A DNA stretch of 64,000 nucleotides from UBA8886 sp002731655 (GTDB lineage: Archaea > Thermoplasmatota > Poseidoniia > MGIII > CG-Epi1), in contig JASLZX010000001.1 of NCBI GenBank assembly GCA_030754655.1, positions 62,001-126,000 on the forward strand, given 5' to 3'. The position numbers and the translations under genes are program-made. Shown one piece after another: positions 25,091 to 31,820 of the stretch (position 1 is its first letter; the number at the start of each line of letters is the position of its first letter). Under the pieces are notes generated by a model. That model saw only the letters and a list, made by a program, of their open reading frames with translations, was not told where the DNA came from and did not search any database.

Positions 25091-25422
25091 GCAAGCCACG
25101 CGACATCGGTGTTGACGTGCAGCCGCCCTCGCACGAGTGGGACGGCGACCTGAATGACCCGTTCTACGGCACGCTCCCCGTGCGGGGACAGCTGTTGCAG
25201 GGCGTCGTCGTACGCTCGCGAGCACAGCGCACCGTGGTGGTCAGGATTGAGCGCCTGAAATACGATTCAAAATACGAGCGCTACCAACGCCGTTCGTCGC
25301 GCATCCAAGCTCACAGCCCGGCCAGCGTCGGCGCGCAGGAGGGCGACGCGGTAACCCTCATGGAGTGCCGCCCGCTCTCGAAGACTAAGTCGTTCGTGAT
25401 TATCGAGCGGAGGGACGCATGA
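25087..25422 (+). CDS. rps17: Ribosomal protein S17 (uS17)
   Basis: A 111-residue archaeal S17 with an OB-fold: GTLPVRGQLLQGVVVRSRAQ, TVVVRIERLKYDSKYERY, and C-terminal EGDAVTLMECRPLSKTKS. It starts at ATG 25087 (MSKPRDIGVDV), within the last codon of rnp1; a longer open frame upstream is a shadow of rnp1. It binds 16S rRNA in the body of the small subunit. It overlaps rpl14 by 4 nt. Confidence 0.96.
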   Translation: MSKPRDIGVDVQPPSHEWDGDLNDPFYGTLPVRGQLLQGVVVRSRAQRTVVVRIERLKYDSKYERYQRRSSRIQAHSPASVGAQEGDAVTLMECRPLSKTKSFVIIERRDA

Positions 25423-25817
25423 GGGCGGTCGCCGGTCGGCAGATGCGTGGGCTTCCGCAGGGAGCGCGTATCGACTGCGTCGACAACAGCGGCGCCAAGG
25501 TGGTCGAAATCGTGACGGTCATGAATTACAAAGGCGTCCACCGCCGCTCGCCGTCGGCAGGCGTCGGCGACATGGTCGTCGCGTCGGTCAAGAAAGGGAC
25601 CCCGGAAATGCGGCGCCAGCTAGTGCGCGCAGTTATCGTCCGCTGCCGGCGGCCGTTCCGCCGCCCCGACGGGACAATGGTAAAATTCGAGGATAATGCA
25701 GTCGTGCTGACCAACGAAATGGGCGAGACGCGCGGCTCCGGAATCAAGGGGCCCGTCGCCCGCGAAGCGGCCGAGAGGTGGCCGCGCATTGCCGCAACGG
25801 CATCTACTATCATATGA
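25419..25817 (+). CDS. rpl14: Ribosomal protein L14 (uL14)
   Basis: A 132-residue archaeal L14 with the signature GARIDCVDNSGAKVVEIV and GDMVVASVKKGTPEMR, then GTMVKFEDNAVVLTNEMGE and GPVAREAAERWPRIAATAST. It forms an intersubunit bridge with L19e and binds aIF6. Both ends overlap neighbours by 4 nt. Length and motifs are ordinary. Confidence 0.97.
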   Translation: MRAVAGRQMRGLPQGARIDCVDNSGAKVVEIVTVMNYKGVHRRSPSAGVGDMVVASVKKGTPEMRRQLVRAVIVRCRRPFRRPDGTMVKFEDNAVVLTNEMGETRGSGIKGPVAREAAERWPRIAATASTII

Positions 25818-26458
25818 GCTCAAAACAACCCCGCAAACAACGACTCGCCCGACGTAACGCGCCGCTCCACCGACGGCACCGCGAGATGGCGGCGCCGCTC
25901 GACCGCGGACTCCGCAAGCGGCAGGAAGAGCGCGGCTACATCTATCCCCGCTCAATCCCGGTCCGCACCGGTGACCGCGTGCTGATTGTGCGCGGTGAGG
26001 GGCGCGGCACCGAGGGGTACCGCATCTCACAAATCGACCGCCGCGCACGCAAGGTCTACGTCGACGGATTCACCTACCACAAATCGGACGGCACCGAACT
26101 GCAGCGACCGATTGACCCGTCTAACCTAGTGGTCATCAACCCCGACTGGTCCGACGTGCGCCGCCGGCGCATCCTGGATCGCGTCAACAAAGGGGTCGAG
26201 TGGACCGAAGAGACCGTCGCCGCGCTGGAAGCGGCCGAGGACGATTACGAAACCGAGGCAACAGGAGTCGACCCGCGCGCGGTGGAAGCCGACGACGCGG
26301 ATACCGACGCTGACAAAGCGGAGGCTGGCGACGAGGGAGGAGCGCAGGACTGGAGCGCGCTCACCGTCCCCGAGCTGAAGACAGCGCTCAAGGAGCGCGA
26401 CCTGCCCGTGTCGGGCAAGAAAGCGGATCTGGTGGCGCGGCTGGAGGAATCCACATGA
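25814..26458 (+). CDS. rpl24: Ribosomal protein L24 (uL24) with C-terminal SAP domain
   Basis: A 214-residue protein, about 80-90 residues longer than usual archaeal L24. Residues 1-125 are L24 with the KOW motif (SIPVRTGDRVLIVRGEGRG) and VYVDGFTYHKSDGTELQRPI. An acidic linker follows (about 135-178). Residues 179-214 (WSALTVPELKTALKERDLPV plus KKADLVARLEE) match a SAP helix-loop-helix nucleic-acid-binding motif. L24 starts large-subunit assembly; the SAP domain might bind rRNA precursor or DNA. The start is ATG 25814, overlapping the L14 stop. Confidence 0.93.
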   Translation: MSSKQPRKQRLARRNAPLHRRHREMAAPLDRGLRKRQEERGYIYPRSIPVRTGDRVLIVRGEGRGTEGYRISQIDRRARKVYVDGFTYHKSDGTELQRPIDPSNLVVINPDWSDVRRRRILDRVNKGVEWTEETVAALEAAEDDYETEATGVDPRAVEADDADTDADKAEAGDEGGAQDWSALTVPELKTALKERDLPVSGKKADLVARLEEST

Positions 26459-27150
26459 GCGATCACCTGAAGCGCATCACCGCACCGCGTTCGTGGAACG
26501 TCGGCCGCAAGTCACACTTCTGGGCTACCAGACCAGCGCCAGGACCACACTCGCTCGAGGGCAGCGTCCCGTTGGTGATGGTTCTGCGCGACTACCTGCA
26601 CGTCTGCGACAATGCGCGTGAGGCGCGTCGGGTGCTCGCTGACGGCAGGGTGATGGTCGACCAGCGCGTCGTGCGCGACCCGAAGCGCAGCGTGGGGCTG
26701 ATGGACGTCGTCTCACTGCCCGCGGCCAAGGCCGATTACCGTTGCCTGCTCGACCACCACGGCCGGCTGCATTTCTCCGAAATCAAAGCGACCGAGGCGA
26801 AGTGGAAGCTGCTGCGCGTCGAAGGTAAGAAAACGGTGCGCGGCGGAAAGACGCAACTCAACCTGCACGACGGGAGCAACCTGCTCTACGAGGGCGCGGT
26901 TGCGACTGGCGACGTGTTGCAAGTGGCGTTGCCGGGCCGCAAAATCAAGAAGGTTCTCAAGTTCGACAAGGGGGCCCCCGCGCTCGTCACGGGTGGGGCT
27001 CACGTCGGGACGATTGCGCCGCTTAAAGAGGCGCTGGTGACGCGCAGCCCGCGGCCCAATATCGTCTACTTCACCGAGTTCGAGACGCTTAAGCAATACG
27101 CATTCGTCGTCGGCGCCAAGAAGGCGCTCGTCACCGAGGTTTCGGCATGA
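26455..27150 (+). CDS. rps4e: Ribosomal protein S4e (eS4)
   Basis: A 231-residue S4e with the N-terminal HLKRITAPRSWNVGRKSHFW, an S4 RNA-binding domain (CDNAREARRVLADGRVMVDQ), a central S4e beta domain and a C-terminal KOW-like region (GAHVGTIAPLKEAL). The family is found in archaea and eukaryotes only, which is strong evidence for the archaeal origin of the window. Both ends overlap neighbours by 4 nt. Confidence 0.96.
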   Translation: MSDHLKRITAPRSWNVGRKSHFWATRPAPGPHSLEGSVPLVMVLRDYLHVCDNAREARRVLADGRVMVDQRVVRDPKRSVGLMDVVSLPAAKADYRCLLDHHGRLHFSEIKATEAKWKLLRVEGKKTVRGGKTQLNLHDGSNLLYEGAVATGDVLQVALPGRKIKKVLKFDKGAPALVTGGAHVGTIAPLKEALVTRSPRPNIVYFTEFETLKQYAFVVGAKKALVTEVSA

Positions 27151-27656
27151 ACGCGATGCGCGAACTACGGATTGCCAAGGTGGTGCTGAACATCGGCGTC
27201 GGCGAGGCGGGCGACCGGCTCTCCAAAGCCGAAACCGTGCTGGGCAAGCTGACCGGCTGCCAACCGGTGCGCACACTTTCACGCACGCAGAACCGCGATC
27301 TGGGGCTGCGCAAGGGGATGCCCATCGGCTGCAAGGTGACGCTGCGCGGCGAGAACGCGCACCGCGTCCTGAAGAACGCGCTCTGGGTGCGCGAGAACCG
27401 GCTGCCAGCCTACTGCTTCTCCGCCGCGGGCGGACTCAACTTCGGCATTCCCGACTACACCGGCTTCGCTGACGAGAAATACGATCCTGACATTGGCATC
27501 TTCGGGCTGGATGTGGCTGTCGCGTTCGAGCGGCCCGGCTTCCGCATCTCGCGGCGCAAGGTGGCGCGGCGCAAGGTGGGGCCACGCCACCGACTGACCC
27601 GCGAGGAATGCCAAGAATTCATGCAGCAGAACTTCAAGCTAGAGGTTGTCACATGA
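27147..27656 (+). CDS. rpl5: Ribosomal protein L5 (uL5)
   Basis: A 169-residue L5 with REL-rich start (MRELRIAKVVLNIGVGEAGD), TGCQPVRTLSRTQNRDLGLRK and GGLNFGIPDYTGFADEKYDP. It holds 5S rRNA together with L18 and L11-family contacts and touches the P-site tRNA. The archaeal type lacks the bacterial C-terminal tail. Two in-frame Met codons occur at the start (27147 and 27153); the first overlaps the S4e stop. Confidence 0.96.
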   Translation: MNAMRELRIAKVVLNIGVGEAGDRLSKAETVLGKLTGCQPVRTLSRTQNRDLGLRKGMPIGCKVTLRGENAHRVLKNALWVRENRLPAYCFSAAGGLNFGIPDYTGFADEKYDPDIGIFGLDVAVAFERPGFRISRRKVARRKVGPRHRLTREECQEFMQQNFKLEVVT

Positions 27657-27808
27657 AGGCCAAGGAGCGCACCGTGTTCCGCGGGCGTATCGTCGGCTGC
27701 CGCCGCTGCGGACGCAAGCGCGGCATCGTGAGGCGCTACAAACTGCATCTATGCCGGCAGTGCTTCCGCGACAAGGCGACCATACTGGGGTTCAAGAAAT
27801 ACTCATGA
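27653..27808 (+). CDS. rps14: Ribosomal protein S14 (uS14), zinc-binding
   Basis: A 51-residue S14 with a C-x2-C-x14-C-x2-C zinc site (Cys16, Cys19, Cys34, Cys37) and a basic segment RKRGIVRRYKLHL. This is the C+ short form of archaea. It belongs to the head of the small subunit. The true start is ATG 27653, overlapping the L5 stop by 4 nt; its stop overlaps rps8. Confidence 0.94.
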   Translation: MKAKERTVFRGRIVGCRRCGRKRGIVRRYKLHLCRQCFRDKATILGFKKYS

Positions 27809-28191
27809 GACACGATCTGTTATCCGATGCGCTGGTGACCATCAAGAACGCCGACCGCGTCGGCAAGCCCGACGCACACGTTCCCGCGTCACGCCTGGTT
27901 GGCGAAATCCTGCGGCTGCTACAGGAGAAGGGCTACATTACCGGCTTCGAGCGACAGGAGAACGGCCGCGGCGGCGAATTCAAGGTGCAACTCAACGGCC
28001 GCATCAACAGTTGCGGGGCGATTCGCCCGCGGTTCTCGGTCAAGGTACGCGAGATGGACCGCCACGAGGAACGCTACCTGCCGGCCAAGGACTTCGGCAT
28101 CCTGATTCTAACGACGCCGCAGGGCATCATCAACAACGACCAGGCCAAGGCTGGCCACACCGGAGGGAGGCTGCTCGCGTATGCTTATTGA
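27805..28191 (+). CDS. rps8: Ribosomal protein S8 (uS8)
   Basis: A 128-residue archaeal S8 with MRHDLLSDALVTIKNADRVG, the central RINSCGAIRPRFSVKVREMD and C-terminal DFGILILTTPQGIINNDQAK. It binds helix 21 of 16S rRNA early in assembly. ATG 27805 overlaps the S14 stop; its 3' end overlaps rpl6 by 11 nt, longer than the usual 4. Confidence 0.95.
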   Translation: MRHDLLSDALVTIKNADRVGKPDAHVPASRLVGEILRLLQEKGYITGFERQENGRGGEFKVQLNGRINSCGAIRPRFSVKVREMDRHEERYLPAKDFGILILTTPQGIINNDQAKAGHTGGRLLAYAY

Positions 28192-28729
28192 GGAGCTAAC
28201 GCACACGGTCCCGCTACCAGAGGGCGTCAGCGCCAGCTACGACGGCGCGACCTTCGCGGTCGAGGGGCCACGCGGCAAGCTGGAGCGCGACTTCAGCCAC
28301 CCGCAGCTCGGCATCCAGCCAGACGGCGACGCAGTGGTCGTTTCCGGAAAGAAGCTGCGCAAGCGGCAGAAGGCGCTGCTCGGGACATGGCGCGCGCACC
28401 TGTCCAACATGGTCAACGGCGTCGCGTTCGGCTTCCGCTACCAGATGAAGGTGGTCTTCGCGCACTTCCCGATGAAGGTTTCCGCCAAGGACAACACCGT
28501 CGTAATCGACAACTTCCTAGGTGAGAAGGCGAGCCGTCACGCTGCGATTGTCGGTGATACAAGGGTAATCGCCAAAGGCGACTCGGTTACCATCGAGGGC
28601 AACGACCGCGAGGCGGTCGGCCAGACCGCGGCCAACCTTGAGCGCGCAACCGTTGTCAAAGGACGCGACATTCGTGTCTTCCAGGACGGCATCTATCTCG
28701 TCTCGAAAGGAGAGATGCATGACGCATAA
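28181..28729 (+). CDS. rpl6: Ribosomal protein L6 (uL6)
   Basis: A 182-residue archaeal L6 with two L6 repeats. The first contains VEGPRGKLERDFSHP and the second VVIDNFLGEKASRHA and VTIEGNDREAVGQTAANLE. It lies near the sarcin-ricin loop. The start is ATG 28181 within the end of rps8. Its end overlaps rpl32e by 11 nt. Confidence 0.95.
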   Translation: MLIEELTHTVPLPEGVSASYDGATFAVEGPRGKLERDFSHPQLGIQPDGDAVVVSGKKLRKRQKALLGTWRAHLSNMVNGVAFGFRYQMKVVFAHFPMKVSAKDNTVVIDNFLGEKASRHAAIVGDTRVIAKGDSVTIEGNDREAVGQTAANLERATVVKGRDIRVFQDGIYLVSKGEMHDA

Positions 28730-29183
28730 GCCGAAGGCAAAGCCGAAGCTCGACGCGGACGCCCGCAAGGCGCTCGCGAAGCGCAATGCTGCCAGCCGCA
28801 AGCGGCCCGCCTTCAAGCGGCAGAACTGGTTCCGCTACAAGCGGCTCGGCACCGCTTGGCGCAAGCCGCGCGGGATGCACAGCAAGATGCGCGCCCACCG
28901 CAAGTATCGCCCACCGGTGGTCTCGACCGGCTACCGCGGCCCCGCCGCCGCGCGCGGGCTGCACCCGTCCGGCTTCGCCGAGGTGCTGGTGCACCGGCCC
29001 GAGGAACTCGAATCGCTCGACGGCAATCTGGAAGCGGCGCGGGTTGCCGCTACCGTCGGCGACCGCAAGCGCGAAGCCATCGAAGCCCGCGCCGCTGAAC
29101 TGGATATCCGTGTGCTCAACAGCCGCGGCTACAATGACGAAGAATCCGGGGATGATGACACAGAAGAGGAGGAAGAGGAATGA
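28719..29183 (+). CDS. rpl32e: Ribosomal protein L32e (eL32) with acidic tail
   Basis: A 154-residue L32e. A basic N-terminal part (PKAKPKLDADARKALAKRN) precedes the core FKRQNWFRYKRLGTAWRKP and YRPPVVSTGYRGPAAARGLH. The last ~15 residues are almost all Asp/Glu (SGDDDTEEEEEE). The family is restricted to archaea and eukaryotes. ATG 28719 is chosen because 28715 is out of frame and the sequence before it belongs to rpl6. It overlaps rpl19e by 4 nt. Confidence 0.94.
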   Translation: MTHKPKAKPKLDADARKALAKRNAASRKRPAFKRQNWFRYKRLGTAWRKPRGMHSKMRAHRKYRPPVVSTGYRGPAAARGLHPSGFAEVLVHRPEELESLDGNLEAARVAATVGDRKREAIEARAAELDIRVLNSRGYNDEESGDDDTEEEEEE

Positions 29184-29638
29184 ATCTAGCCTACCAGCGC
29201 CGCGTCGCCGCCCGACTACTCAAGTGCGGGCTCGACCGGGTCTGGATTGACGACCGCACCGAAATCCAGGAACGCATCGGTGAAGCAGTCACCCGCGACG
29301 ATGTGCGCCACCTGATTGTCCAGAAGTTCATCCGCAAGCACCAGAAGAAGGGCATCTCCCGCGGTCGCGCACGCCACCGCGACGCGCAGCGTGCCAAGGG
29401 GCGGCAGCGTGGCCACGGCTCGCGCCGTGGCCACGGCAAGGCGCGCACGCCAAAGAAGGAGGCGTGGATGACGCGCATCCGTGCGCTGCGCGACGAACTG
29501 CGTGGCTTGCGGGTAGCGGGCACGCTCACCGCATCGCAATATCGCCACTACTACCGCCGCGCCAAGGGCGGGATGTACAACTCGCGGGCGCACCTGCGCT
29601 CGCACATGCAGACCGACGGCATCGAGGTGAAACAGTGA
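29180..29638 (+). CDS. rpl19e: Ribosomal protein L19e (eL19)
   Basis: A 152-residue L19e with NLAYQRRVAARLLKCGLDRV, the RNA-binding GRARHRDAQRAKGRQRGHGS stretch and KGGMYNSRAHLRSHMQ at the C-terminus. It forms an intersubunit bridge and is found only in archaea and eukaryotes. Both ends overlap neighbouring ribosomal genes by 4 nt. Confidence 0.95.
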   Translation: MNLAYQRRVAARLLKCGLDRVWIDDRTEIQERIGEAVTRDDVRHLIVQKFIRKHQKKGISRGRARHRDAQRAKGRQRGHGSRRGHGKARTPKKEAWMTRIRALRDELRGLRVAGTLTASQYRHYYRRAKGGMYNSRAHLRSHMQTDGIEVKQ

Positions 29639-30120
29639 GGCAATTCCGCCGGCGCCGCGAAGGCGCGACCGATTACCGCAAGCGGCTGGCGCTGCTCAAG
29701 TCGGGAGAGGCACGCGCAGTCGTGCGCGTCACCAACCGGCAGGTGCTCATCCAACTAATCCGCTTCGCGAAACAGGGCGATGAGGTTGTCACCGCGGTCA
29801 GCTCGCAGCAACTGGGTGTGCTGGGCTGGAAAGGCTCCGGCACCAGCATCCCTGCTGCCTACCTGTCGGGGCTGCTCGCAGCGCGCAACGCGCAAGCTGC
29901 GGGCGAGACGCGAGCGGTGCTCGACATCGGTCGCGTCACCCCCACCCAGGGTGGTCGCGTCTTCGCGGTGCTCAAGGGGCTAGTCGATGGCGGACTCGAA
30001 GTCCCACACTCAGATACCCTTTACCCGGGTGAAGAACGCATCCGCGGCGAACACATTTCCAAGGCGACAGTCAAACAGGTCGAGAAGGTCTCTGCCGCTA
30101 TCAAGGAGGCGAAGGCGTGA
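29635..30120 (+). CDS. rpl18: Ribosomal protein L18 (uL18)
   Basis: A 161-residue archaeal L18 from GTG 29635 (RQFRRRREGATDYRKRLALL). It contains VVRVTNRQVLIQLIRFAKQG, GWKGSGTSIPAAYLSGLLA and LDIGRVTPTQGGRVFAVLKG. It binds 5S rRNA with L5. The GTG overlaps the L19e stop; the open frame upstream of it is not L18-like. Overlaps rps5 by 4 nt. Confidence 0.95.
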   Translation: MRQFRRRREGATDYRKRLALLKSGEARAVVRVTNRQVLIQLIRFAKQGDEVVTAVSSQQLGVLGWKGSGTSIPAAYLSGLLAARNAQAAGETRAVLDIGRVTPTQGGRVFAVLKGLVDGGLEVPHSDTLYPGEERIRGEHISKATVKQVEKVSAAIKEAKA

Positions 30121-30944
30121 GCCCGCCACCGGTGCGCAGGACCAGCACCAGCCCGCCACCGCGTGGCGGCCCCCAGGCTGGCAGCCCACCTCGCGGTGGA
30201 CCCCAGCGCGGCGGCCCCCCCCGTCGGGGCGGACCGCCGCGTGACCGCGGACCGCGGTTGACGCCGGCACAGCAGCGCCGCAAGGCGGCTTCCGAGCGCG
30301 CCGACACGTGGAAGCCGAAGACTGAGCTGGGGCGCAAGGTCATAGCCGGTGAGATTACTACGATTCACGAGGCGCTGACGACGGGCCTGCCACTGCGCGA
30401 GCCCGAAATCGTCGATATCCTGCTGCCCGACCTGAAAGAGGAAGTTATCGACATTCACATGGTCCAGCGCATGTCCGATTCGGGGCGCAGGGTGCGCTTC
30501 GCCGTTACGACCATGGTCGGCAACGGTGACGGCTGCGTCGGGCTGGGTCGTGTCTCGGGTAAGCTGGTGCGGCCGACCATCCAGAAATCCATGGACCGCG
30601 CCAAGCAGAACCTGATTGAAATCCGGCGCGGCAGCGGTTCCTGGGAGTGCTCGACCGTGGTGCCGAACTCGCTGCCCTTTACCGTCGCAGGACGCACTGG
30701 CTCGACGCGCGTGACGCTCAAGCCGGCGCCGCCCGGCGTAGGGTTGGTGACCAACGACGTCGGGCGCATCATGCTCCGCATGGCAGGCGTTCAGGACATC
30801 TGGTCGTTCAGCAAGGGGCAAACGCAGACCATCTACAATTACGCCAGTGCGATGTTCAAGGCGCTCGAGAAGACCGCCAGCACGAAGCTGCTGCCGGGCC
30901 AGGAAGAGGCGCACAACATGCTACTGGGGGCGGCGCCCGCATGA
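30117..30944 (+). CDS. rps5: Ribosomal protein S5 (uS5) with Pro/Gly/Arg-rich N-terminal extension
   Basis: A 275-residue S5. Residues ~65-275 are archaeal S5 with the double-stranded RNA-binding domain (VIDIHMVQRMSDSGRRVRFA) and the ribosomal S5 C-terminal domain (RTGSTRVTLKPAPPGVGLVT). Residues 1-48 form a low-complexity tail with repeated PPRGGP / RRGGPP units, unusual for S5 and resembling eukaryotic RGG tracts. Start is the GTG at 30117 overlapping the L18 stop; a later start would drop the tail but no good SD marks one. Confidence 0.94.
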   Translation: MSPPPVRRTSTSPPPRGGPQAGSPPRGGPQRGGPPRRGGPPRDRGPRLTPAQQRRKAASERADTWKPKTELGRKVIAGEITTIHEALTTGLPLREPEIVDILLPDLKEEVIDIHMVQRMSDSGRRVRFAVTTMVGNGDGCVGLGRVSGKLVRPTIQKSMDRAKQNLIEIRRGSGSWECSTVVPNSLPFTVAGRTGSTRVTLKPAPPGVGLVTNDVGRIMLRMAGVQDIWSFSKGQTQTIYNYASAMFKALEKTASTKLLPGQEEAHNMLLGAAPA

Positions 30945-31414
30945 CCTGGGCCGTCGTCCGCGTGCGCGGGCCGATTAACGTCAAGCCCAAGGCGCGCGAA
31001 ACAATGCGGCTGCTGCGACTGAACCGGGTCAACCACTGCGTGATGGTCCCTGAAGACGCCACCCATCTTGGGATGCTGCGGCAAGTGAAGGATTACGTCA
31101 CCTGGGGCGAAGCCGACGCCGAGACCGCCGAGCTGCTGCTGGGCGACGCCGGAATGCTGGGCGGGCGCAAGCCGCTCGGCAAGGCGGCGCTCAAGGAGGG
31201 CGGCTTCACAACGGTGAAAGCGTTCGCGAAGAAAGTGGCTGCCGGCAAGGCGCGGCTGCGCGACGTTCCGGGCCTGAAACCGGTGCTGCGGCTCCATCCG
31301 CCCCGCAAGGGGTGGGAGGGCATCAAGCGCTCTTTCACCGAAGGCGGCGCGCTGGGCTACCGCGGCGACGCCATCAACGCCCTGTTGAGGAGGATGACTC
31401 GTGGCGATGCGTAA
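30941..31414 (+). CDS. rpl30: Ribosomal protein L30 (uL30)
   Basis: A 157-residue archaeal L30 from ATG 30941 (MTWAVVRVRGPINVKPKAR). The core ferredoxin-like fold includes ETMRLLRLNRVNHCVMVPED, and the archaeal C-terminal extension ends with LHPPRKGWEGIKRSF. It binds domain II of 23S rRNA. It overlaps rps5 by 4 nt and rpl15 by 14 nt. The open frame upstream belongs to an rps5 shadow. Confidence 0.94.
   Translation: MTWAVVRVRGPINVKPKARETMRLLRLNRVNHCVMVPEDATHLGMLRQVKDYVTWGEADAETAELLLGDAGMLGGRKPLGKAALKEGGFTTVKAFAKKVAAGKARLRDVPGLKPVLRLHPPRKGWEGIKRSFTEGGALGYRGDAINALLRRMTRGDA
31387..31393 (+). promoter_or_regulatory. Shine-Dalgarno deciding the rpl15 GTG start
   Basis: GAGGAGG lies 7 nt before GTG 31401, favouring that codon over the in-frame ATG at 31407. 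Confidence 0.55.
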
Positions 31415-31820
31415 GTCCATGCGACGCGGCCGCACCCGCGGACGCGGCCACAAGAAAGGGCGTGGCGCCGGCCTGCGTGGTGGGCGCGGCAACGCTGGCT
31501 CGCACAAGACCAAGCGGGTGATGTACGAGCGCGTCGGACGCGTCTGGGGCCGTTCCGGCTTCACACGGCCGCCGGCGGTCGTCGCCGCCAGCGCAGTGCT
31601 GAACCTGAAACTGCTCGAAGAATCGCTCGACCGCTGGGTCACCGACGGCAGCGCGACACAGAAAGGGAAACAGATCTCCGTCAACTTGGGGCCACTGGGC
31701 TTCGACAAACTGCTCTCGACCGGCGACCTGAGCCACCCCTGCACGATTACCGTAAGCGCTGCCTCCGCCCGCGCCATCCAGAAGGTGGAAGCTGCTGGTG
31801 GAGAGGTGCAGCTTGGCTGA
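31401..31820 (+). CDS. rpl15: Ribosomal protein L15 (uL15)
   Basis: A 139-residue archaeal L15. It has a Gly/Arg-rich start (RRGRTRGRGHKKGRGAGLRG) that threads through 23S rRNA, and a C-terminal domain with ISVNLGPLGFDKLLSTGDLS. It is the last ribosomal protein of the operon, followed immediately by secY as in most prokaryotes. The GTG start at 31401 is supported by a strong SD. Confidence 0.94.
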   Translation: MAMRKSMRRGRTRGRGHKKGRGAGLRGGRGNAGSHKTKRVMYERVGRVWGRSGFTRPPAVVAASAVLNLKLLEESLDRWVTDGSATQKGKQISVNLGPLGFDKLLSTGDLSHPCTITVSAASARAIQKVEAAGGEVQLG

